From JBBQXK01 sp038251625 (lineage in GTDB: Bacteria; Pseudomonadota; Alphaproteobacteria; Rhodobacterales; Rhodobacteraceae), in assembly GCA_038251625.1 (NCBI GenBank), contig JBBSBE010000003.1, positions 16,970 through 80,969 of the forward strand: DNA of 64,000 bases. The letters run 5' to 3'. This document shows, in pieces, positions 26,666-34,491 of the stretch (position 1 is its first letter; each line of letters opens with the position of its first letter). The position numbers and the translations under genes are program-made. The notes under the pieces were generated by a model. It was not told the DNA's origin and did not search any database. It saw only the letters and a list, made by a program, of their open reading frames with translations.

Positions 26666-27426
26666 CAGAGGCAGAGCTTCTGTCCGGCGCCATCCCGCCG
26701 CTTGTGGCCGTGGCGGGCATGGCCGTCTGCTTTGTTGCAGGGATCCTGGGCGGGTTGTCGGGCTATGGGGCGGGGCTGCTGATCACGCTGTTTCTGGCGC
26801 CCATCGTCGGGCCCAAGGCGCTGGTTCCGATGATCTCTGTCCTGATGCTGATCAACAACGGCAGCCGTGTCTGGTTTTACCGCCAGCACATGGATCTGCG
26901 CACCGTGCTGCGTGTCACGGCGGTGGCGGTGCCGATGGCGTGGGTTGGCGCGCAGCTTTACGTACGGATGGATTCAAGCCTGATCCAGATCGTCCTCGGC
27001 GCGGTCCTGATCCTGTCGGTGCCGGGGCGGCGCATGCTGAAGGGGGCGGCGGTCGCGCCGGGGCCGGTCAGCATCTACGGGATCGGGGCGGTCTACGGGT
27101 TCCTCGCGTCCATCATCGTGGGGGCGGGCATGCTGGTCGTGCCGCTGCTGATGGGCATCGGTTTTGCTGGCCCCGCACTCCTCGCAACCGATGCCGCGAT
27201 CTCGGTCATCGTGAACCTTGCCAAGACGGTGATCTTCGGCTCGCTCGACGCGCTCTCTTTGCCGCATTTCGTGCTGGCGCTGGTACTGGGGCTTTGCACG
27301 ATTCCCGGGACCGCCTGCGCGGCCTGGGTCGTGCGGCGCACCAGCCTGCGGCTGCATACCGCACTGATCGAGGGGCTGATCCTTCTGGGTGGCGCCAGCA
27401 TGCTGTTCGGCGGTCTGACCGGCTGA
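26659..27426 (+). CDS. TauE/SafE (TSUP) family membrane permease
   Basis: 255 residues with about eight hydrophobic segments and the two TauE/SafE repeats visible as AGILGGLSGYGAGLLITL near 28-45 and GAVYGFLASIIVGAGMLVVPLL near 143-165. TSUP proteins move organic anions or sulfonates, usually outward. The most likely start is TTG at 26659, overlapping the PrpD (E) stop by seven bases; no ATG is available before the first helix. In this operon it may export an organic acid intermediate. Confidence 0.8.
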   Translation: MLTEAELLSGAIPPLVAVAGMAVCFVAGILGGLSGYGAGLLITLFLAPIVGPKALVPMISVLMLINNGSRVWFYRQHMDLRTVLRVTAVAVPMAWVGAQLYVRMDSSLIQIVLGAVLILSVPGRRMLKGAAVAPGPVSIYGIGAVYGFLASIIVGAGMLVVPLLMGIGFAGPALLATDAAISVIVNLAKTVIFGSLDALSLPHFVLALVLGLCTIPGTACAAWVVRRTSLRLHTALIEGLILLGGASMLFGGLTG

Positions 27427-27444
27427 TGCTTGCCTTTCCGCCGA

Positions 27445-27473
27445 TTGACAGGATTGCATCCAGTTGGATACAA
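27445..27473 (+). promoter_or_regulatory. Promoter with overlapping operator upstream of the second gntR
   Basis: TTGACA at 27445-27450 and ATACAA at 27468-27473 with 17 bp spacing form a good sigma-70-like promoter. TTGGATACAA at 27464-27473 is a near-palindrome of the TTGTATACAA type bound by FCD-family GntR regulators, and it covers the -10 box. This suggests the regulator encoded at 27504 controls its own promoter and hence tcuAB. AGGAGG just before the ATG supports translation from 27504. Confidence 0.5.
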
Positions 27474-27503
27474 GAGGGTACAGGATAGGAGGGCACGATC
27501 CAA

Positions 27504-28169
27504 ATGGACGATGATCCATCCGGGCCGCAGGGTCTGACCGCCTATGCGCGCCTGCTGGAGGATATCCGGTCAGGCCAGCTTCTGCCCGGCACCCGCCTGC
27601 GCGAAACCGACCTTGCGGATCGTCTGGGCCTCAGCCGCACCCCGGTGCGCGAAGCGATCAGGATGCTCGAGGCGGACGGGCTGGTGGTGCATCTGCCACG
27701 TCAGGGTGCCACGGTGCGCAGCCTTGGCTATGCCGAGGTGGTGGAGCTGTACGAGATGCGCGCCGTGCTGGAAGGCACCGCCGCGCGGCTGGCGGCCCGC
27801 GCGGCGTCGGACCTTGAACTCTCTGAACTGGCGGCCCTGAACGAGGCGTTGGAGCAAGCGGATACCGGGCCTGCGGCGGTAGAGTTGAACCGCCATTTTC
27901 ACCTGACGCTGCTTGATGCCGCAAAGAACCGGTATCTGACGCGGTCCACCCAGGCGTTGCAGAAAACGCTGCTGATCCTTGGCCCGACCACGCTGGCCAC
28001 CCCTGCCCGCGCGGCAGAAGCGGGGGCCGAGCATCGTGCGGTGCTGACCGCGCTCGTGGCGCGTGACGGCGCGCGGGCCGAGGTGGCCATGCGGGCGCAT
28101 ATCGATGCCGCCCACCGGATGCGGCTGCGCGCGTTTCGCCAGCGCGATCCGATCCTGTGCGAGGATTGA
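27504..28169 (+). CDS. GntR-family regulator, FCD subfamily (2)
   Basis: 221 residues. The winged helix spans about 12-75 (LRETDLADRLGLSRTPVREAIRMLEADGLVVHLPRQGATV), followed by an FCD domain with ELYEMRAVLEGTAARLAA and the metal-binding-type histidines (NRHFHLTLL and EHRAVLTALVARD). It lies four bases before tcuA and is probably its regulator; Salmonella uses the LysR regulator TcuR at this locus, so a GntR regulator is an exchange. Its own promoter carries an operator-like motif. Confidence 0.9.
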   Translation: MDDDPSGPQGLTAYARLLEDIRSGQLLPGTRLRETDLADRLGLSRTPVREAIRMLEADGLVVHLPRQGATVRSLGYAEVVELYEMRAVLEGTAARLAARAASDLELSELAALNEALEQADTGPAAVELNRHFHLTLLDAAKNRYLTRSTQALQKTLLILGPTTLATPARAAEAGAEHRAVLTALVARDGARAEVAMRAHIDAAHRMRLRAFRQRDPILCED

Positions 28170-28173
28170 CCGC

Positions 28174-29577
28174 ATGGCCCCGTCCCCTGCCCCGCTGACC
28201 GGTCCCTGGGATATCGTGATCGCAGGCGGGGGCAATGCCGCGCTTTGTGCCGCGATCACGGCGGCAGAGGCGGGGGCACGCGTGCTGATCCTTGAAAGCG
28301 CGCCAAAGCCTTATCGCGGCGGCAACAGCCGCCACACACGCAACTTTCGCTGCATGCATCAGGGGCCGTTGTCGGTGCTGACGGGCAGCTACGGCGAGGA
28401 TGAATATTACGACGACCTGCTGCTGGTCACCAAGGGCAAGACCGACGAGGCGCTGGCGCGGCTAACGATCGCCACGTCCGAGGAATGCCTGCCATGGATG
28501 GAGGCGCGTGGCGTGCGGTTCCAGCCCTCGCTTTCGGGCACGCTGTCGCTGTCGCGCACAAATGCGTTTTTCCTTGGGGGCGGCAAGGCGCTGGTGAATG
28601 CCTATTACACATGTGCGGCGCGGTTGGGCGTGACCGTCGCCTATGAGGCACAGGTAACGCACGTCCACCTTGACGACGACCGGGTGACGCATCTGGACGT
28701 GACCCACGAAGGGGCCACGCATCACGTGGCCACGCGCGCGGCCATCCTTGCCTCGGGCGGGTTCCAGTACGATCTCGACTGGCTGGCCCGCGCCTGGGGG
28801 CCCGCAGCGCGCAACTTTCTGATCCGCGGCACGCCCTACAACACGGGCCGCGTGCTGCGCGACATGCTGGATCAGGGCGCCGACAGCGTGGGCGACCCCA
28901 CTCAATGCCATGCCGTGGCCATCGACGGGCGGGCGCCCAAGTTCGACGGTGGCATCGTGACCCGGCTGGATTGCGTGCCTTTCTCGGTGGTCGTGAACAA
29001 GGACGGCGACCGCTTCTATGACGAGGGTGAGGATGTCTGGCCCAAGCGCTATGCGATCTGGGGTCGGCTGGTGGCAGGCCAGCCCGATCAGGTGGCCTAT
29101 TCGGTGATCGACCACAAATCGATCGATCTTTTCATGCCTTCGGTGTTTCGCCCGGTGAAGGCCGACACGCTGGAAGGCCTCGGCGCGGCGCTCGGGATCG
29201 ACGGCGCGGCCCTTGCCGCCACCATCGCCCGCTTCAACGCGTCCTGTCGCCCCGGCACCTTCCATCCGACCGAAAAGGATGGCCTGTCCACCGCCGGGCT
29301 GAACCTGCCCAAAACCAACTGGGCACGGCCCATCGATACGCCCCCCTATTATGGCTACCAGCTGCGCCCCGGCGTCACCTTCACCTACCTCGGCCTGAAG
29401 GTTTCACAGGATGCGCGCGTCCACGGGCCGGATGGGCCGCTGGCCAATGTCTGGGCCGCGGGCGAGATCATGGCGGGCTCGATCCTTGGCGAGGGGTATC
29501 TGGCCGGGTTCGGCATGACCATCGGCACCGTGTTCGGACGTATCGCCGGCAAGGAGGCCGCTGCCCATGTCGCTTGA
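28174..29577 (+). CDS. tcuA: FAD-dependent tricarballylate dehydrogenase
   Basis: 467 residues. The N-terminal dinucleotide motif is at 15-25 (VIAGGGNAALCA), followed by the fumarate-reductase/succinate-dehydrogenase flavoprotein layout with RGGNSRHTRNFRC near the N terminus and PGVTFTYLGLKVSQDARVHGPDG near the C terminus. TcuA oxidises tricarballylate to cis-aconitate; in S. enterica its FADH2 is reoxidised through TcuB. The ATG at 28174 is chosen because the flavin motif then begins at residue 15; upstream residues lie inside gntR. Its 3' end overlaps tcuB by 11 bp. Confidence 0.92.
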   Translation: MAPSPAPLTGPWDIVIAGGGNAALCAAITAAEAGARVLILESAPKPYRGGNSRHTRNFRCMHQGPLSVLTGSYGEDEYYDDLLLVTKGKTDEALARLTIATSEECLPWMEARGVRFQPSLSGTLSLSRTNAFFLGGGKALVNAYYTCAARLGVTVAYEAQVTHVHLDDDRVTHLDVTHEGATHHVATRAAILASGGFQYDLDWLARAWGPAARNFLIRGTPYNTGRVLRDMLDQGADSVGDPTQCHAVAIDGRAPKFDGGIVTRLDCVPFSVVVNKDGDRFYDEGEDVWPKRYAIWGRLVAGQPDQVAYSVIDHKSIDLFMPSVFRPVKADTLEGLGAALGIDGAALAATIARFNASCRPGTFHPTEKDGLSTAGLNLPKTNWARPIDTPPYYGYQLRPGVTFTYLGLKVSQDARVHGPDGPLANVWAAGEIMAGSILGEGYLAGFGMTIGTVFGRIAGKEAAAHVA

Positions 29578-30664
29578 AACCCCCGCCCTGATCGACGAGG
29601 CGCGACGGCAGATCGAGATCTGCAACGCCTGCCGCTATTGCGAAGGCTTCTGTTCCGTCTTTCCCGCCATGACGCGGGAAAAGGCGTTTGCCGATGGCGA
29701 CATCACGCATCTGGCGAACCTGTGCCACAACTGCCGGGGGTGCTATTATTCGTGCCAATACACCGAGCCGCATGAATTTGCCCTGAACCTGCCCGCAGCG
29801 CTGGCCGAGGTGCGGCAGGATAGCTGGCAGCGCCACATCTGGCCGCAGGCGCTTGCCGCGCGGTTCCAAGCGAGCGGCGTGGCGATGGCCGGTGCGTTGA
29901 TCCTTGGGACGGCCGCGCTGTTATGGGCAATGGCCGCGTTGCGCCCGGCGTCAGGCGCGGGCTTTTATGCCTTTCTGTCGCATGGCGTGATGGTGGCGAT
30001 CTTTGCGCCCGCGTTCCTTTTGCCGCTTCTGTCCGTGGCCGTGGGCTTGCGCGCCTACTGGCGCGAAGTGGGCGCACCTGTGCCAAAGCTGGCGGATGTT
30101 TCAGCCGCGTTTCGTCAGGCGGCGACCTTGCGAAATCTTGGCGGGGGGCAAGGACAGGGCTGCAACTTCGAGGAAGAAGACCGCTATTCCGACCGCCGCC
30201 GCCTTTTTCACCACCTGACGATGTACGGCTTTCTTCTGTGCTTTGCCTCCACCACGTCTGGCACGGTGCTGCACTACGTCTTTGGCCTTGAGGCGCCCTA
30301 CGGGTTTTTCAGCCTGCCAAAGCTTCTGGGGGTGCCGGGCGGTGTGATGCTGGTCGCGGGAACGGCGGGGCTTGCTCGGCTGAAGCTGATGGCCGATCCG
30401 GCGCTTGGCGCGCGCGCCGTCTGGGGCGGCGAGATGGCGTTTACCCTGACGCTGGGCGCGGTCGGGGCGACGGGGCTCATGCTTTACGCGGCTACCGGCA
30501 AGGGCGCGGTACCAGCCTTGCTGGCGCTGCATCTGGGAACGGTGCTCGGCTTCTTTGTCACCCTGCCCCATTCGAAGATGGTGCATGGGTTCTTTCGGCT
30601 GACGGCCCTGATCGCAGAAGCGGCCATTCTGCGCCGCCGGGGTAAGCCCGTGAAGGCGGACTGA
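29567..30664 (+). CDS. tcuB: Tricarballylate utilisation Fe-S/heme membrane protein
   Basis: 365 residues. Two [4Fe-4S] ligand sets occur at the N terminus: Cys19, 22, 25, 29 and Cys53, 56, 59, 63. About six membrane segments follow, with histidines (HHLTMYG, LHYVF, LHLGTV, PHSKMVHG) that could bind heme. TcuB reoxidises the FADH2 of TcuA by passing electrons to the quinone pool. The start overlaps tcuA by 11 bp. Together with tctABC upstream this forms a complete uptake-plus-oxidation route for tricarballylate or a similar tricarboxylate, giving cis-aconitate for the TCA cycle. Confidence 0.92.
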   Translation: MSLETPALIDEARRQIEICNACRYCEGFCSVFPAMTREKAFADGDITHLANLCHNCRGCYYSCQYTEPHEFALNLPAALAEVRQDSWQRHIWPQALAARFQASGVAMAGALILGTAALLWAMAALRPASGAGFYAFLSHGVMVAIFAPAFLLPLLSVAVGLRAYWREVGAPVPKLADVSAAFRQAATLRNLGGGQGQGCNFEEEDRYSDRRRLFHHLTMYGFLLCFASTTSGTVLHYVFGLEAPYGFFSLPKLLGVPGGVMLVAGTAGLARLKLMADPALGARAVWGGEMAFTLTLGAVGATGLMLYAATGKGAVPALLALHLGTVLGFFVTLPHSKMVHGFFRLTALIAEAAILRRRGKPVKAD

Positions 30665-30956
30665 TCGCCACAGCACGGCATTGCGCCCCACGCCATCGAG
30701 GGCGACACGCGCTGCGCGACACGCGGCAATGCCCCGGCAGCGGTGCACCGCCCTGCCCTTGTGACCTGCACCGATTGAACCCATCGGGCACGGCCTGGGC
30801 GTTCCTTCCGAAAGAACGGCACGCGCAGATTTCCCGTAATGACCCTTCCGCAAAACTACCGTCAAAAGTGTGCGACGCACCCACACCAAACTTGATCGAG
30901 AGCGAGCCGGGAAGAGACACTTTACCTATATAAAATTGATTCTCGGGAGCAACGAC
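30665..30956. other. Intergenic region between tcuB and the amidase operon
   Basis: A 292-bp gap without a supported gene. GGCATTGC at 30677-30684 and GCAATGCC at 30726-30733 form an 8-bp inverted repeat with a 41-bp spacer; whether this is a terminator for tcuB is unclear. The last 60 bp are AT-rich, with TATATAAAAT at 30927-30936 as a possible -10 box. GGGAG at 30945-30949 is the ribosome-binding site of the GTG start at 30957. This is the left border of the conflict-like island. Confidence 0.5.
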
Positions 30957-32249
30957 GTGGCAATTGTCGTCATCGATCCCGGGCACGGCGGTTCCGCCAC
31001 GATCCCTAACGATTCAACCTGGAACAATGCCGTCGGCCCGAATGGAACGCTGGAAAAGACCCTGACGCTCGACGTCGGGCAACGCGTGATCGCCCGCCTT
31101 TCGGCGGCGGGCCACCGCGCCATCGCAACCCGCACGACGGACGTCAACCTGCGCCTGCGCGACAGGGCCGGTGTTGCGAAATCGGCAAAGGCAGATGCCT
31201 TCGTGTCGATCCACTTCAACGGATCGACCGGCCACACTGCGCAGGGCACTGAAACGCTGGTCGAAACCAACCACACCGCACGGTCGGCGCGGCTGAGCCT
31301 TGCGGTGCAGGACGCGCTTTTGCCGGTGACGGGCCTGCGCGACCGCAACAAATCCTTTGACGCCGCCACACGGATCAAGCCGCAGGGGCTGGGTGTCCTG
31401 AAGCTGGCCGCGCATCACCCCGAGACGGCGGCCTGCCTGGCCGAGATCAGTTTCCTCGACCGCGCCGATGAAGAAGACCGCCTGCGCGATATGGCCTACC
31501 GCAATGCCATCGCCGACGCACTGGCCACGGGCATCACGGCCTATCTGGCTTCGGTGGCCCGCGCGCGGGGCCGGGCGGCAGGGTACGGCGATGCGATCGA
31601 GTGGGAGGCGCAATCGACCAGCGATGCGCGGATCGAAAAGTTCCTGGACCTCAGAAAAACGGGCGGCCCGCGCCAGCGCGGACCGATGGATCCCGAGGCC
31701 AGCGAACGGATCGCCATTCCCGCCAATCCCTTTGCGCCGGCGTTCCTCAGGGGTGCCGGGCGCGGCCTTGCGGTCACGCGGTCTGCAGCGGGCTGGGCCG
31801 ACCACGATGATTTCGTGGCCTTCATCGCAGGCCTTGGCCTGACGCATTTCCACGCCGACGAGTTTCTGGAGCTTGGCGCCAGCAACGGGTCGGGGCGGTG
31901 CAAGGGTCTGAACACCTTTCCCCCGCGCAATCTTTGGCCCCGCATCGCCAACACCGCCCGCATGCTGGATCGCATCCGGACAGAGCTTGGCGCGGCGGTC
32001 CGCATCACAAGCTGCTACCGCAGCCCTGCCTACAACGCCTGCGTGGGTGGTGAAGACCAGAGCCTGCATTCCCAGTTCAATGCCATCGACTTTACCTGCC
32101 AGTCCGGCACCCCCGAAATCTGGCGCCGGGTCGCCGTGCGCCTGCGCAGCCAGGATCCCCGCTTCGTGGGCGGCATCGGCACCTACACGTCGCAGACCTT
32201 CGTTCATATCGACACGCGTGGTGAGGCAAGAGACTGGGCAAAGCCCTGA
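30957..32249 (+). CDS. N-acetylmuramoyl-L-alanine amidase fused to M15-type peptidase
   Basis: 430 residues, no signal peptide. The N-terminal Amidase_3 domain (about 1-200) has DPGHGG with His10, Glu33, His86 (VSIHFN) and the catalytic Glu163 (AEISFLD). A linker leads to a C-terminal M15 (D,D-carboxypeptidase-like) domain with zinc ligands His371, Asp378 (HSQFNAID) and His417 (FVHIDTRG). The first domain would cut the lactyl-alanine amide and the second a peptide bond in the stem, both in peptidoglycan. The GTG start at 30957 is chosen because GGGAG lies seven bases upstream; an earlier ATG would add a non-family leader. First gene of the five-gene plus operon. Confidence 0.85.
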   Translation: MAIVVIDPGHGGSATIPNDSTWNNAVGPNGTLEKTLTLDVGQRVIARLSAAGHRAIATRTTDVNLRLRDRAGVAKSAKADAFVSIHFNGSTGHTAQGTETLVETNHTARSARLSLAVQDALLPVTGLRDRNKSFDAATRIKPQGLGVLKLAAHHPETAACLAEISFLDRADEEDRLRDMAYRNAIADALATGITAYLASVARARGRAAGYGDAIEWEAQSTSDARIEKFLDLRKTGGPRQRGPMDPEASERIAIPANPFAPAFLRGAGRGLAVTRSAAGWADHDDFVAFIAGLGLTHFHADEFLELGASNGSGRCKGLNTFPPRNLWPRIANTARMLDRIRTELGAAVRITSCYRSPAYNACVGGEDQSLHSQFNAIDFTCQSGTPEIWRRVAVRLRSQDPRFVGGIGTYTSQTFVHIDTRGEARDWAKP

Positions 32250-32273
32250 AACCCAACCCCGGAAAGGGGCCGC

Positions 32274-33320
32274 ATGGCACTCTTCGAGATCATCGACGGC
32301 GACATCATGTCCGAGGCCGAGGGACGCTCTCGCCGAAGCGACCGCGCGTTCGTGCAGAAGCGGGCCTTGCGCGGCCCTGTGCCGGGCAGCACCGACAGTG
32401 GAACCGTTCCGTTTCAGCCGATTGGCATCGGCAAGCCGCTGCTGGTCCAGATCCGGCACATCTACACCGGCGGCTTTCCCAAGGGCGGCTTCTTTCGCAC
32501 GTCGGGCGACGTGGCAGTGGTATCGGGGGTCAAGGATTTTGATGTCTTCGCCGCCTCCGCACGGGCGCTGAACCTGCTGCAGCGTGACGTGACCCCGCAG
32601 AGCACGCTCGACGGCAAGGCCTTTGACGAAGGCACGATGCTTGTCAGCTACACGCCTTCGCTGCTGTCGGCAGAGGTGAAGGTGACCGTGGAAATGGCGG
32701 TCGCGCAATTTCCGGCGGCCTTTGTCGCGTCGGTGACCCAGGCGCTAGGCCAGTTGCAGGGATTGCCCCTGTTCCTGCCCTATCGCGGCTTTCTCCTGGG
32801 GGCGAGCCAACTGATCGGCATCGCGGGCGACTATGCTGCGGCGCTTTATGACGGCCCGGTGTTCAGCCAGACCGAGAAGCTGTCCTTCGATCTGGCCGGG
32901 GCCGCGCCCGATCAGGCCGGGTTCCGGCTGCTTGCGAATGCCGGGCTGGACGTGGACGGGCTGACTTTCAAGGACGGCGTCGGATTGGTCGACAGCAATG
33001 GCCGCCCCTATCGCGGAGACGAGCCCTATGTGGTGCTGAGCGTGGACGGTCGCGACCAGCCCGCGCTTGCCGCCTTTTCGCCCACCGCAGCAAGCACGGC
33101 CCTCTTGGAGCGGTTCTTTTCGGCAACCAGCACGGCGGGCGCGTCGCTGGATGCGCTGGTCGCGGGCATGAAGCTTTTGTCGGACATGAAGTACCGCGAC
33201 AGGGCAGAGGCGCTGGCCCGGTCCATCGCGGCCGAGGCGAACGCCGATCGCAAGGCAAAGCTGGAAGCCGAGCGTGAAGCTGTCCTGAAAAACATCCTGA
33301 ATGAGGATTTGCGCCCCTGA
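32274..33320 (+). CDS. Protein of unknown function in the conflict-like operon
   Basis: 348 residues not recognised from any family. It has no signal peptide or membrane segment. The N-terminal part is rich in beta-type sequence with a PFQPIGIGKPLLVQIRHIYTGGFPKGGFF stretch near 46-74, suggesting a folded binding domain. The C terminus (about 310-348) is a charged coiled-coil-like helix rich in Ala, Glu, Lys and Arg. The ATG follows GGAAAGGGG. It lies 24 bp after the amidase gene. It could be a regulator, scaffold or effector of the linked lytic enzymes. Confidence 0.75.
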   Translation: MALFEIIDGDIMSEAEGRSRRSDRAFVQKRALRGPVPGSTDSGTVPFQPIGIGKPLLVQIRHIYTGGFPKGGFFRTSGDVAVVSGVKDFDVFAASARALNLLQRDVTPQSTLDGKAFDEGTMLVSYTPSLLSAEVKVTVEMAVAQFPAAFVASVTQALGQLQGLPLFLPYRGFLLGASQLIGIAGDYAAALYDGPVFSQTEKLSFDLAGAAPDQAGFRLLANAGLDVDGLTFKDGVGLVDSNGRPYRGDEPYVVLSVDGRDQPALAAFSPTAASTALLERFFSATSTAGASLDALVAGMKLLSDMKYRDRAEALARSIAAEANADRKAKLEAEREAVLKNILNEDLRP

Positions 33321-33351
33321 AAGGGGGCTGGAAACGGGGGAGACGCCTGCC

Positions 33352-34485
33352 ATGCACTCTGCCATCGTCACGGCTGAACGGTCCGCGCTTCGCGATGTCC
33401 CGGGGGGCGAAACCGTCCTTTTGCTGCGCAGGGGCACCACAATCACGATAAGGGGTGGCCCCCTGGCATGGGCAGAGGCATCGGTCGGCGATGTCTTTGG
33501 CGTGATTTCCCGCCGCAGCTTTGCCGATCTGCCATCGGATGGGGTGACCGCGCGGACCGTGGCCGCGCCCCGCGCCATCGCGATCCCGCCCGAGGCCAAG
33601 GCAGCCGACATCAAGGTTGCAGGCTCGTCCGTCCGCGGCCCGGGGGGGATCGTGTTCGGCAAGCGTTTCAAGCTTGGGATGTTCCAGATTGGCCAGACGG
33701 CGATCAACACATTCTTCGATCAGGATCCGACCGCGTTTCCCGGCCTGTCGGCAAGCATCCAGCGCGTGATGCGCGCGGTGTCGGTGAACGAGGGCATGAT
33801 CGAGGCGATCAACACATGGGACAATGCGGTGCTGTCGTGCAGCCTCTATCAATGGACCGTTTCGGAAGGGACGGGTGAAGGAGAATTGCCTTACGCCCTT
33901 TCGGTGCTGAAATCGCGCGCGCCCGCCAGCTTTGCCACCTATTTCGGCAAGGTGGGGCTGGATGTGGCCGTGAAGGCGCCAAGGCCCTTTGCTGTGGGGC
34001 GCGGATACTTAGTGCTTGACGGCAAGCGGCTGGATACGGGCGCGCTGAAGGCCCCGCTTCGCAGCAACCTCTGGGCCTACCGGTTCTGGCGCGCGGCGCA
34101 TGATCCCGAAGTGCGGCGCGCCTATGTGCAGGTCGCGATCGACCGGATCCCGGTGTTCTATCACGCGCCGATTGCAACGCTGGGGAACCGGACGCTGGCG
34201 CACTACGTCACGTCCGAGGTGGCGGTGGCGCATTTGCTGGATCAGCATGTAAACCGGCCCGGACATGTGCCAAAGACCATTGCACAGGCCATTGCCGACG
34301 TTGCCGCCAGCACGGGAAAGCCCGACCCGGCGACATGGGGCGATGCGCAGGAAAGGGCGGTGATCGCGCGCTATCTGGCCCTGCGCCATCAGACCAGCAT
34401 GACAGATTCCACGGCCCGCGCCGGGCGCATTCAGGATGCGGTCAAGGCAGGCCGCCTGTCCGATCGCCGTGGCAGCTTCACATGA
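33352..34485 (+). CDS. SH3-like domain plus lysozyme-like (predicted glycan hydrolase) protein
   Basis: 377 residues. Residues about 5-60 form a bacterial SH3-like module (SALRDVPGGETVLLLRRGTT...). After a linker, a lysozyme-like segment at about 105-185 has SVNEGMIEAINTWDNAVLS with Glu147 as candidate acid and Asp157, followed by CSLYQWT. This NEG...AINTWD...QWT pattern resembles phage- and cell-wall-type hydrolases that cleave glycan strands; this reading is from pattern, not alignment. The ATG at 33352 is chosen because GGGGGAG precedes it by nine bases. No signal peptide is seen. Confidence 0.6.
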   Translation: MHSAIVTAERSALRDVPGGETVLLLRRGTTITIRGGPLAWAEASVGDVFGVISRRSFADLPSDGVTARTVAAPRAIAIPPEAKAADIKVAGSSVRGPGGIVFGKRFKLGMFQIGQTAINTFFDQDPTAFPGLSASIQRVMRAVSVNEGMIEAINTWDNAVLSCSLYQWTVSEGTGEGELPYALSVLKSRAPASFATYFGKVGLDVAVKAPRPFAVGRGYLVLDGKRLDTGALKAPLRSNLWAYRFWRAAHDPEVRRAYVQVAIDRIPVFYHAPIATLGNRTLAHYVTSEVAVAHLLDQHVNRPGHVPKTIAQAIADVAASTGKPDPATWGDAQERAVIARYLALRHQTSMTDSTARAGRIQDAVKAGRLSDRRGSFT

Positions 34486-34491
34486 GAGCGC

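Noticed and set aside
30677..30733. Inverted repeat GGCATTGC/GCAATGCC as attachment site of the island
   Set aside because: It does not match the tRNA-Thr 3' end and no second copy was found at 46.2-46.7 kb, so it is kept only as an inverted repeat in the gap.
30957..34485. Prophage lysis module
   Set aside because: No holin, tail, capsid, terminase or phage regulator is present, and the partners are proteases and a trypsin/MoxR set. A phage origin of single domains remains possible.
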